A stretch of DNA of 64,000 nt from Actinoplanes octamycinicus (lineage in GTDB: Bacteria > Actinomycetota > Actinomycetes > Mycobacteriales > Micromonosporaceae). Location of the stretch: positions 1,860,001 to 1,924,000 of the forward strand of contig NZ_JACHNB010000001.1 of the NCBI RefSeq assembly GCF_014205225.1. Reading direction: 5' to 3'. The notes beneath the pieces were generated by a model. It searched no databases. It was not told the origin of the DNA and saw only the letters and a program-made list of their open reading frames with translations. The position numbers and the translations under genes are program-made. Position 1 is the stretch's first letter, and every line of letters begins with the position of its first letter. Below, one piece after another: positions 53,365 through 60,549 of this stretch.

Positions 53365-53399
53365 GATCCGTGTGTGCCGATGTCCGGCACATACGGATC
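53365..53399. terminator. 35-base inverted repeat between purM and the RiPP maturase
   Basis: GATCCGT-G-TGTGCCG, 5-base loop, CGGCACA-T-ACGGATC: two 7-bp arms joined by a G-T position that pairs as G-U in RNA, giving a 15-bp stem. Followed by TTTCG. It may end the purF-purM transcript, or act as an operator 72 bases before the maturase start. Confidence 0.7.
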
Positions 53400-53470
53400 T
53401 TTCGCATGAGTTCTGGACCGCGAGGCCTAGCCTGGCCCTGGTGTCATGGGTGCCGGACGGGAGGTGCGCG

Positions 53471-54595
53471 ATGGCGGACGCGTGGAGCGGGATGCGGGGC
53501 ATCTCCGCGGATCCTACTTACGTCGTGATGCAGCCGACTACTCTGTGCAATCTTGACTGCGGCTACTGTTACCTCCCGTTCCGGCGGGAGAACCAGCGGA
53601 TGCCCGTCGCGGTGGCCGAGGCGGTGGCCGCGGAGGTGGCCGACCTCGCCCGGTCCGGCCGGTTCTCGGTGGTCTGGCACGGTGGCGAGCCGCTCGCGGC
53701 CGGTCCGGCTCACCTGGCCGCGCTGTTCGCGCCGTTCGGCGCCGGCGTGGAGCACCACGTGCAGACCAACGCGACGCTGATCGACGACGCCTGGTGCGAG
53801 TTCTTCCTGGCGCACGACGTCCGGGTCAGCGTGAGCGTGGACGGCCCCCGGGCCCGCAACGGCGACCGGGTGGACCGGGCCGGCAAGCCGGCCTACGACC
53901 TGATCAGCAAGGGGATCGAAGCGCTGCGCCGGCACGGCATCCCGTTCTCCGCCCTGTGCGTGGTCGCCGACCCACGCCCCGGCGTGGCCGCCGAGCTCTA
54001 CGAGTACTTCCTGGGCCTGGGCTGCGAGGTGCTCGGCATCAACGTGGAGGAGCAGGAGGGCGTCAACCTCCGGCTGAACCGGCACGACCCGGCCGCGGTG
54101 AGCGCCTTCTGGGCCGAGCTGGTCGGCGCCTGGCGCGCGGCACCCCGGATCCACCTGCGCGAGGTGGAGTGGTCGCTGCGCTACGCCGCGGCGGTCCTGG
54201 ACGGCACCGCCGACGCCCTGCTGCCCCGGCAGCTGGATCCGATCCCGACGGTGGCGCACGACGGCTCGGTGGTGCTGCTCTCGCCCGAGCTGGCCGGCTT
54301 CCACGATCCCCGGTACGGCGACTTCACCAGTGGCAACGTGCTGACCACCCCGCTGCGCCAGATCCTCACGGGCGCGACGGCCACGCCGTGGATCGGGGAG
54401 TTCCTGGACGGGGTCGAGGCGTGCCGGCGGAGTTGTCCGTACTTCGGCTTCTGCGGCGGCGCCCACGCGGCGAACCGCTACTTCGAACACGGCAGGTTCG
54501 ACGTCACCGAGACGAACCACTGCCGGAACAGCAAGATTCGCCTACTGGAGGGAGTGCTGGATCATGCCCGAGATCACGAGCCCACGGCTGTCTGA
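53471..54595 (+). CDS. radical SAM/SPASM peptide maturase, cyclophane-forming type (AmcB-like)
   Basis: 374 aa from ATG 53471 (GGGAGGTG upstream). Radical SAM cluster motif CNLDCGYCY at about residues 27-35. WHGGEPLAAGP and VQTNATLIDD are typical of anaerobic-sulfatase-maturase-like enzymes. The C-terminal SPASM domain contains CRRSCPYFGFCGGAHAANRYFEHG and a final Cys in TETNHCRNSK, for auxiliary iron-sulfur clusters. Its last 32 bases overlap the precursor-peptide gene. By family knowledge, such enzymes form three-residue cyclophanes between aromatic side chains and a nearby residue; the AmcB name is from memory. No protease or transporter gene is adjacent. Confidence 0.9.
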   Translation: MADAWSGMRGISADPTYVVMQPTTLCNLDCGYCYLPFRRENQRMPVAVAEAVAAEVADLARSGRFSVVWHGGEPLAAGPAHLAALFAPFGAGVEHHVQTNATLIDDAWCEFFLAHDVRVSVSVDGPRARNGDRVDRAGKPAYDLISKGIEALRRHGIPFSALCVVADPRPGVAAELYEYFLGLGCEVLGINVEEQEGVNLRLNRHDPAAVSAFWAELVGAWRAAPRIHLREVEWSLRYAAAVLDGTADALLPRQLDPIPTVAHDGSVVLLSPELAGFHDPRYGDFTSGNVLTTPLRQILTGATATPWIGEFLDGVEACRRSCPYFGFCGGAHAANRYFEHGRFDVTETNHCRNSKIRLLEGVLDHARDHEPTAV

Positions 54596-54791
54596 CGGCG
54601 TGGAGACGGATCCGGTGACGGCACGGGTGCACGAGACCCGGGACGGGCTGGCCGCGCTCATCGCGGAGGCGGAGACGGCCCGCAGGCAGCGTGCCGAGGA
54701 GGCAACGCCGGAGAGCGGCTCGGCGGTGTGCGCCTGGAACCACTTCGAGAACATTCCTACGTTCTACAACTGGAACAACCGGCCACGGTGA
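54564..54791 (+). CDS. RiPP precursor peptide, multi-cyclophane type (AmcA-like)
   Basis: 75 aa; ATG 54564, GGAGGGAG ribosome-binding site inside the maturase gene. Leader about residues 1-50: acidic, helical (ARVHETRDGLAALIAEAETA). Core about 53-75: SAVCAWNHFENIPTFYNWNNRPR pattern, with one Cys and aromatic-x-Asn triads FEN (61-63), FYN (67-69) and WNN (70-72), plus WNH (58-60). These triads match the three-residue cyclophane substrate pattern. The product is probably a small ring-bearing peptide released from the leader. Function unknown. Confidence 0.88.
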   Translation: MPEITSPRLSDGVETDPVTARVHETRDGLAALIAEAETARRQRAEEATPESGSAVCAWNHFENIPTFYNWNNRPR

Positions 54792-54827
54792 AGCCAGCCC
54801 GGCCCTCGCGAGGCACTGCGAGAGCCG

Positions 54828-54990
54828 GATGAGCCCACGCGAACAGCACACGCGGGTGGGCGGCAGCTGGCGACGCTGAAGCGAAGCCGGGGCCCATGCG
54901 AACGAGACACGCGATGGGTAACCCGGCGACGCTGAAGCGAGGCTCGGTCGAAGCCCACGCGGACAGCGCCCGCGTGGGCTTCAGTGCAAC
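54828..54990. repeat. three related palindromic repeats downstream of the RiPP precursor
   Basis: Palindromes near 54833-54861, 54893-54918 and 54950-54982 are all of the form CCCACGCG...CGCGTGGG and are joined by a shared GGCGACGCTGAAGCGA linker. The spacing is about 60 bases. The third is perfect: 13-bp stem GAAGCCCACGCGG with a 7-base loop. No open frame of interest crosses them. A strong terminator follows at 55020-55045. Confidence 0.75.
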
Positions 54991-55019
54991 CGTAGGAGTT
55001 CGGTGACCGCGACACACGG

Positions 55020-55045
55020 GAGCACGCGGGTCATTCCGCGTGCTC
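55020..55045. terminator. hairpin between the RiPP region and the DUF3073 gene
   Basis: 10-bp perfect stem GAGCACGCGG with a 6-base loop. It lies 14 bases after the leftward DUF3073 stop, so it can terminate that gene and the rightward RiPP transcript. Confidence 0.75.
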
Positions 55046-55058
55046 TGTGCAATACGGG

Positions 55059-55274
55059 TCAAAGCCGCCTTGGAGGCGACCAGGAATCCTGGTCGTCGTC
55101 AGCGTCGTCCTCGTCATCGTCGACGAACTCATCGTTGTCGTCGTCGAAATGACGGTCGGACTGGCGTGTCCCAGCCAGTTCGCGCTGCAAGGCGGTGAGG
55201 TCGGTGTTCGGGGAGTGATACTTCAACTCCCGCGCCACCTTCGTCTGCTTGGCCTTAGCACGGCCGCGCCCCAT
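55059..55274 (-). CDS. DUF3073 family protein
   Basis: 71 aa from ATG 55274. The N-terminus MGRGRAKAKQTKVARELKYH is the family signature; the second half is very acidic (NDEFVDDDEDDADDDQD) and ends SWSPPRRL. Basic head and acidic tail suggest a nucleic-acid or ribosome-associated small protein, but function is unknown. Conserved beside purM in actinobacteria (from memory); here the RiPP genes sit between. Confidence 0.93.
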   Translation of the reverse strand: MGRGRAKAKQTKVARELKYHSPNTDLTALQRELAGTRQSDRHFDDDNDEFVDDDEDDADDDQDSWSPPRRL

Positions 55275-55467
55275 GGCTCGACCCCCTCGCACAGAATTCG
55301 GGGCAGCCCGAAGGCGGGCCCCGATGACGTCAGGCATCTCTCGTGGGTCTTACGGTACATGGACGATGCCGTCTTCGGCACCTCGGGTTGCGTGTGACAC
55401 TGCCGCGCGTCGCGGTTCTCTTTCTCCGACGCCGCGCGGCAGGCCCTGAACCGGTCCAGTGAGGGGT

Positions 55468-56547
55468 CTACCGGAGGTAGATCGAGCGCAGTCGGCCGAC
55501 CTCCGCCATGCGGCGCTCAGCCAGCCGGTCGGCGGCCACCGCCGGCGGCACGCCCTCGTCACCGGCCAGCTGGAGGATCCGGCGGGTGGTGTCGAAGATG
55601 CCGGTCGCCCGGAGTTTCGCCCGGTCGAAGTTGAAGCCCTCGATCTCGTCGGCCACCTGGATCACGCCGCCGGCGTTCACCACGTAGTCCGGGGTGTAGA
55701 GGATGCCGCGGTCGTCCAGCAGCTTGCCGATGCCCGGGTGGGCGAGCTGGTTGTTGGCCGCGCCGGTGACCACCTTGGCGCGCAGCACCGGGACGGTGTC
55801 GTCGTTCAGCGCGCCGCCCAGCGCGCACGGCGCGTAGACGTCCAGGTCGGCGGTGATCAGCGCCTGGTTGTCCGCGGCCAGCTCGATCTCCGGGTGCGTG
55901 GTGCGGGCCCACTCCAGGGCGGCCGGGCTGACGTCGGTGGCGACCACCGTGGCGCCGTCCTCGATCAGGTGGCCGACCAGGTACTTGCCGACCTTGCCGA
56001 GGCCGGCCACGCCGACCGTGCGGCCGGCCAGAGTGGGACTGCCCCAGGTGTGCTCGGCGGCCGCGCGCATGCCCTGGAAGACGCCCCAGGCGGTGAGCAC
56101 CGAGGAGTCGCCGGCGCCGCCGTGCTCGACGCTGCGGCCGGTGACGTAGCGCGTCTCCCGGGCGATCACGTCCATGTCCGGTACGTAGGTGCCGACGTCG
56201 CAGGCGGTGTAGTAGCGCCCGCGGAGGGACTCGACGAACCGGCCGTACGCCCGCAGCAGCGCCTCGGACTTGACGGTGGCCGGGTCGCCCCAGATCACCG
56301 CCTTGCCGCCGCCCAGGTCCAGGCCGGCCAGAGCGTTCTTGTACGCCATCCCGCGGGACAGCTTCAGCACATCGGCGAGGGCAGCTTCCTCGCTCTCGTA
56401 CGGGTAGAACCGGGTGCCGCCGAGCGCCGGCCCGAGGGCCGTCGAGTAGATCCCGATGATCGCCTTCAGACCGGTGACCCGGTCCTGGCAGAAGACAACC
56501 TGTTCGTGCCCGGTGGCGTCATTGCCGTCGGTGTCGAACACACCCAT
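55468..56547 (-). CDS. leucine/valine dehydrogenase
   Basis: NAD-dependent oxidative deamination of branched-chain amino acids. 359 aa from ATG 56547 (AGGAGA upstream). Seen: [19 protein letters not shown], catalytic Lys regions [23 protein letters not shown], the NAD motif [16 protein letters not shown], and [26 protein letters not shown]. Typical length for Leu/Val/Phe dehydrogenases. Its place next to the bldC locus agrees with the Streptomyces vdh neighbourhood (from memory). The substrate keto acid could be a precursor for branched lipids. Confidence 0.93.
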   Translation of the reverse strand: MGVFDTDGNDATGHEQVVFCQDRVTGLKAIIGIYSTALGPALGGTRFYPYESEEAALADVLKLSRGMAYKNALAGLDLGGGKAVIWGDPATVKSEALLRAYGRFVESLRGRYYTACDVGTYVPDMDVIARETRYVTGRSVEHGGAGDSSVLTAWGVFQGMRAAAEHTWGSPTLAGRTVGVAGLGKVGKYLVGHLIEDGATVVATDVSPAALEWARTTHPEIELAADNQALITADLDVYAPCALGGALNDDTVPVLRAKVVTGAANNQLAHPGIGKLLDDRGILYTPDYVVNAGGVIQVADEIEGFNFDRAKLRATGIFDTTRRILQLAGDEGVPPAVAADRLAERRMAEVGRLRSIYLR

Positions 56548-56697
56548 CGTTCGTTCTCCTGATTCCTCGTGTGGGCCTTCGTGGGGCCCCGGACCGGCGG
56601 GGTGGGCCGGATAGGGCGAGCGTAGTCGCGCGGACGGCACGGCGATTACGCCCGCGCGGGAAGTTCCCTCACGCCGGATTCGTGAAAGGATCGCGCC

Positions 56698-57537
56698 GTG
56701 CCGTCACTGTTCGCGTCGTACCTACGGGTTTACGAGCCGCTGACCGCCTTCGACCGGGAGCGGCAGGTCTTCTGGCGCCGATACGCCAAGGAGGGCCGGG
56801 ATCTCGGTCCGGTCGAGGGCCCGGTCCGCCAGCGCACCGCCGTCCTTGAGGCGCTCGGGGCCGGCTGGACCAGGCTGCCCGACCTGCCCGACGAGGCGTA
56901 CGTGCTGGAGTGGGAGAACTCGCTGCTGATCTGCCCGTGGAACCTGCGGTTGCGGGTCGCCGAGGCGGCGCTGAACGCGCGGGACGGCGTGCCCGCGGTG
57001 CTGGCCGACGCCTTCGTCCCGCCGGTGCTGGCCGGCCAGGCCAAGGCGGTGGTGGAGGACTGGCGCAGCGGGGCCCGGGTGCTGGAGCAGGGCGTGCCCC
57101 GGGTGCACGAGCAGATCGCCACCTGGGGGGTGCCGCTGCGCTGGTTCGCCTTCGTCGACCTGGACGAGCGGGAGATCTCGCTGACCGCCCGCCGGCGCAC
57201 GCTGCGTTACCGCACGGAGATCTCCAAGGCTCGCCGCCGGGCGCACCGGGCGGTCTCGGTGCTGCGCAAGTCGCTGGGCGACGCGCCGATCACCGAGGCG
57301 GTCGAGGAGGGCACCCGGTGGCTGGAGGAGTTCCATCCCCGGTCGGTCGTCGAGCTCGACTACGGCGGCCTGGTCAACCTCCTTCCGGAGGACAAACTCC
57401 ACGAGGATGATTCACCCGGACTGGTGGCTGCCGGACTGTCGGCACTCTCCCGTGGCGACGCCGACGCGGCCAGCGAGGCGTACGAGAAGCTGGTCGCTAG
57501 ATGGCGAGTTGTCCAGCTTCTGGAGCGGTGTAACTGA
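56698..57537 (+). CDS. conserved protein of unknown function, upstream of bldC
   Basis: 279 aa from GTG 56698, GAAAGGA just before. Soluble, with [31 protein letters not shown] at the N-terminus, an Arg-rich middle ([32 protein letters not shown]) and [18 protein letters not shown] near the end. No named fold recognised. The same gene order (dehydrogenase, this gene, bldC) recurs in Streptomyces as far as remembered, which supports a real conserved gene. A 280-base, AT-richer gap separates it from bldC. Confidence 0.85.
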   Translation: MPSLFASYLRVYEPLTAFDRERQVFWRRYAKEGRDLGPVEGPVRQRTAVLEALGAGWTRLPDLPDEAYVLEWENSLLICPWNLRLRVAEAALNARDGVPAVLADAFVPPVLAGQAKAVVEDWRSGARVLEQGVPRVHEQIATWGVPLRWFAFVDLDEREISLTARRRTLRYRTEISKARRRAHRAVSVLRKSLGDAPITEAVEEGTRWLEEFHPRSVVELDYGGLVNLLPEDKLHEDDSPGLVAAGLSALSRGDADAASEAYEKLVARWRVVQLLERCN

Positions 57538-57818
57538 CCTGCCGAAATAGGACAGATCAGGAAGTTTTACCGCCGATGAGAGCGCTCCCGAAGCGAACAC
57601 TCTTCGTGATCAGTGGCAGGCGAAGCGTGATAATCGGACTAAACGAGACACTATCTGGCGTAGAAAACACGTAAAAATCGGGCATGCTTCATCCGTCTAT
57701 CTGGGGACGTTCGTCCGTTCGGCCCATGTCGGACATCGGGGACTAGCCGGACCATGAGAGACGCACCGGCCGGCGGGACCCCGGCCGATGTTTTTAGGTA
57801 CCTGTGGAGGAGTGACCG

Positions 57819-58028
57819 ATGGCATCGCGTACGCACGATCCTGAGCCGCTACTAACGCCGGCCGAGGTGGCGTCGATGTTCCGTGTCGACCCGAAGACCG
57901 TCACCCGGTGGGCGAAGGCGGGCAAGCTCAGCGCCATTCGCACGCTCGGCGGCCACCGTCGCTACCGGGAGTCGGAGGTTCGCGCCCTGCTGCAGGGGCA
58001 GATTCCCACGCAGCGTCAGGGTGACTGA
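57819..58028 (+). CDS. bldC: developmental regulator BldC (MerR-like DNA-binding)
   Basis: 69-aa protein; ATG 57819, GGAGG nine bases upstream. Single winged-helix domain LLTPAEVASMFRVDPKTVTRWAKAGKLSAIRTLGGHRRYRESEVRALL. In Streptomyces BldC binds DNA cooperatively and times the onset of development. The conserved core is unchanged; only the short tails vary. The 280 bases upstream (57538-57818) are AT-richer, as expected for its promoter. Confidence 0.96.
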   Translation: MASRTHDPEPLLTPAEVASMFRVDPKTVTRWAKAGKLSAIRTLGGHRRYRESEVRALLQGQIPTQRQGD

Positions 58029-58050
58029 CCGGTTCGACCTAGATCGTTGT

Positions 58051-58085
58051 AAGGGGCGTGCGCTGGGGAAGGCGTATCGCCCCTT
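58051..58085 (+). terminator. bldC terminator candidate
   Basis: 8-bp arms AAGGGGCG and CGCCCCTT with a 19-base loop, followed by CTTCG; 22 bases after the stop. Confidence 0.5.
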
Positions 58086-58153
58086 CTTCGTTTCCCCCGT
58101 TGTCGTCTCACTGATCCAGCGGCCCGTTTCCTAGATCAACGAGGCGGTCGCGG

Positions 58154-58525
58154 TCAGGATACGAGGACGGCGACGGTTCCTTCGGTGCCCCGGCGGAGCC
58201 GGCTGCCGAGCATGGTCAGCCGCCCGATCAGCCCGTACTTCCGCTTCAGCGTCTCGCCGACGCGCAGCCGGTCGGCCAGGTCGCCGATCCGCGCGGTGGC
58301 CTCGATCGCCTCGCCGGTCGGGTTGCCCCGCATGTCGCAGGCGGCCACGGTGACCCGCCCGTTGTTGCGGATGCGCTTCAGCTTGCCGGTGCCGGCCACC
58401 GTCCAGAACGCCAGGCCACCGGCGTCGGGCACCACCCAGAGCGGGGTCGGCACCGCGCGCCCGTCCTTGCGGAACGTCGTGAGCAGGACGTATTTCTCCG
58501 AGCCGAGTTGCTCCAAGGTGGGCAT
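58154..58525 (-). CDS. PPOX-class F420-dependent oxidoreductase
   Basis: 123 aa from ATG 58525 (product begins MPTLEQLGSEKYVLLTTFR). Split-barrel flavin/F420-binding fold: KDGRAVPTPLWVVPDAGGLAFWTVAGTGKLKRIRNNGRVTVAACD and GEAIEATARI. The family uses F420H2 or flavin to reduce varied substrates; a specific one cannot be named. No clear Shine-Dalgarno. Its start codon lies only 13-19 bases from the start of the divergent methyltransferase gene. Confidence 0.87.
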   Translation of the reverse strand: MPTLEQLGSEKYVLLTTFRKDGRAVPTPLWVVPDAGGLAFWTVAGTGKLKRIRNNGRVTVAACDMRGNPTGEAIEATARIGDLADRLRVGETLKRKYGLIGRLTMLGSRLRRGTEGTVAVLVS

Positions 58526-58544
58526 GCCCACAAGAGTAATGACC

Positions 58545-59321
58545 ATGGAGCAGCCGACGATCGGCGACGCCTTCGGCGACATGATCAGAGACGCGTACGC
58601 GGTACGCACCGGAATCGGGCCCCGCCCGCTGGCCGGCGGGCGCCTGCCCCGCCCGGTGATCGAGGTGATCGAGCGCGACGACGGGCTGATCAACGGCGCG
58701 CCGGCCGACCACTACCTGGACGAGCCGGCGGCCTGGCAGCCGCACGACCACCGGGCGCTGCGGCTCTGCCGCGGCCACGTGCTGGACATCGGCGTCGGGG
58801 CCGGCCGGATCGCGCTCGAGCTGCAGCGCCGCGGCATGGCGGTGACCGGCCTGGACACCTCGCCCGGGGCGATCGAGGTGGCCCGCAAGCGCGGCCTGCG
58901 GGACACCGTGCTGAGCACCGTCGACGGGTATGCCCGCGCGACCGCCCGTTACGACACGTTCCTGCTGCTCGGCAACAACCTGGGCCTGCTCGAGGGCCCG
59001 GAGCGCGCGCCGGCTTTCCTGGCGGCGCTGGCCCGGCTGGCGAACCCGGGCGCGCGGATCATCGCCCAGGGCGCCGACCCGTACGGCACCAAGGACCCGG
59101 TGCACGTGGGCTACCACCAGCGCAACCGGGCCCGCGGCCGGCTCGGCGGCCAGCTGCGCCTGCGCCTGCGCTACCGGATGGTGGCCAGCGACTGGTTCGA
59201 CTACCTCAACTGCTCGGTCGACGAGCTGGCCGGGCTGCTCGACGGCACCGGGTGGCGGCTGAAATCCGTCGACCGCAAGGACCACCCGTACTACCTTGCG
59301 GTCATGGAGCAGGATCATTGA
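58545..59321 (+). CDS. SAM-dependent methyltransferase
   Basis: 258 aa from ATG 58545; ATG 58539 would add two residues. Class I Rossmann methyltransferase: SAM motif VLDIGVGAGRIALELQRRGM, acidic residue of motif II in GLDTSPGAIEVARKRG, and LLLGNNLGLLEGPE in place of motif IV. Substrate unknown; the C-terminal half has an Arg-rich strand (RGRLGGQLRLRLRYRM) and the aromatic WFDYLNC. Its stop overlaps the TTG start of the kptA-like gene by 4 bases, suggesting a shared RNA-related role, not proven. Confidence 0.85.
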   Translation: MEQPTIGDAFGDMIRDAYAVRTGIGPRPLAGGRLPRPVIEVIERDDGLINGAPADHYLDEPAAWQPHDHRALRLCRGHVLDIGVGAGRIALELQRRGMAVTGLDTSPGAIEVARKRGLRDTVLSTVDGYARATARYDTFLLLGNNLGLLEGPERAPAFLAALARLANPGARIIAQGADPYGTKDPVHVGYHQRNRARGRLGGQLRLRLRYRMVASDWFDYLNCSVDELAGLLDGTGWRLKSVDRKDHPYYLAVMEQDH

Positions 59322-59884
59322 CCGAACTTTCCCGTGACCAGGTCCGCCTCAGCCGGCGGATGTCCCTGGTGCTGCGGCACCGGCCCGAGGCGGCCGGCCT
59401 GACGCTGGACGCGAACGGCTGGGTGCCGATCGCCGATCTCCTCGCCGCCCTGCGGATCAGCCGGGCCGAGCTGGACCACGTGGTGGCCTTCAACGACAAG
59501 TCCCGTTTCGCGGTGGCCACCGGCGCGGACGGGGTGGACCGGATCCGGGCCAGCCAGGGCCACTCCCGCCGGGTGGCGGTCGACCTGGACCTGCCGCCGG
59601 CCGAGCCGCCCGCGGTGCTCTATCACGGCACCCCGCGCGACAACCTCGCGGCGATCCGGCGCGACGGGCTGCGCCCGCGCTCGCGGCACCACGTGCACCT
59701 GTCCGCGGACGTGCCGACCGCGCTGACCATCGGCCGCCGGCGGTCGGCCGACGTGGTGGTGTTCGCCGTGGCGGCCGGCGTGATGGCCGCCGAGGGACAC
59801 GTCTTCCACCGGAGCGCCAACGGGGTCTGGCTGACCGCGGTGGTCCCACCACAGCACCTTTCGGTAAAACGGACAAATCCGTAA
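59318..59884 (+). CDS. kptA: RNA 2'-phosphotransferase (KptA/Tpt1 family)
   Basis: Transfers an internal 2'-phosphate from RNA to NAD+. 188 aa from TTG 59318, with GGAGC ten bases upstream and no other start before the conserved region. Seen: LSRRMSLVLRHRPEAAGLTLDANGWV (catalytic Arg/His), RIRASQGHSRRV, VLYHGTPRDNLAAIRRDGLRPRSRHHVHLS. All four expected catalytic Arg/His positions are present. Bacteria lack the classical tRNA splicing substrate, so its target may be damage-derived 2'-phosphate ends or another ADP-ribosylation reaction. Confidence 0.93.
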   Translation: MTELSRDQVRLSRRMSLVLRHRPEAAGLTLDANGWVPIADLLAALRISRAELDHVVAFNDKSRFAVATGADGVDRIRASQGHSRRVAVDLDLPPAEPPAVLYHGTPRDNLAAIRRDGLRPRSRHHVHLSADVPTALTIGRRRSADVVVFAVAAGVMAAEGHVFHRSANGVWLTAVVPPQHLSVKRTNP

Positions 59885-59967
59885 TCTCCCAGGTTGAGCG
59901 TCCCTCCACAATGGTCGTTCCCCTGGATCACCGGACATCTCCCGGCTGGTCTCGTTAGCGTGGACGG

Positions 59968-60549
59968 ATGGGGACGGTCACGCGGCGTCATCTCACCGAT
60001 CTCCCCAGCACACCCGGACTCCTCAGCGCCCTCCTTCTGGTCGCCATCCTGGCCGCGCTCTCCCTCGGACTGCCGGCGCTCGACCGCGCCGTCCCGTCCC
60101 AGCGGGCGGTGCCTTCCGGGGAGCCGTACCGGGTCGGTGCCGGGGTCACCGTGCTGCCACCGGCGGGCGCGACGCTGGACGTCACCGGGACCCGGCCGGG
60201 CGACGACCGCGGCACCGCGCTGTTCCGGCTCGGCCGGGTGCGGTACTCGATCGTGGTCCAGCCCTTCGACGGCGACCTGACCGCGGCGGCCGTCCGGCTC
60301 CGGCAGCGGATCACCGGCAACTCCGGCTACCAGGTGACCGGCACCCAGCTCGCGGTCTCCACGGCCGGCGGCCTGGCCGGCCTGCAGGGCGGCTACACGG
60401 CCGGCGACCGGGGCGGCCGCTACGCGGTCTTCGTGGCGCACGGGCTCAGCGTCGAGGTCACGGTCAGCGGCGCCGACCTGGACCTGGACCACACCCTGCC
60501 GGCCATCGACGCGAGCACCCGGACCCTGCGCTACGAGGGCGGCCGATGA
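59968..60549 (+). CDS. single-pass membrane protein coupled to a PrsW-type protease
   Basis: 193 aa from ATG 59968. A short cytoplasmic N-terminus, one helix at about 18-37 (LLSALLLVAILAALSLGLPAL), then an extracytoplasmic beta-rich domain (VGAGVTVLPPAGATLDVTG, RVRYSIVVQPFDGDLTAAAVRLRQRITG). No family recognised. The stop overlaps the PrsW gene start (ATGA), so the two are translationally coupled. It could be the substrate or partner of the protease (inference). Confidence 0.75.
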   Translation: MGTVTRRHLTDLPSTPGLLSALLLVAILAALSLGLPALDRAVPSQRAVPSGEPYRVGAGVTVLPPAGATLDVTGTRPGDDRGTALFRLGRVRYSIVVQPFDGDLTAAAVRLRQRITGNSGYQVTGTQLAVSTAGGLAGLQGGYTAGDRGGRYAVFVAHGLSVEVTVSGADLDLDHTLPAIDASTRTLRYEGGR

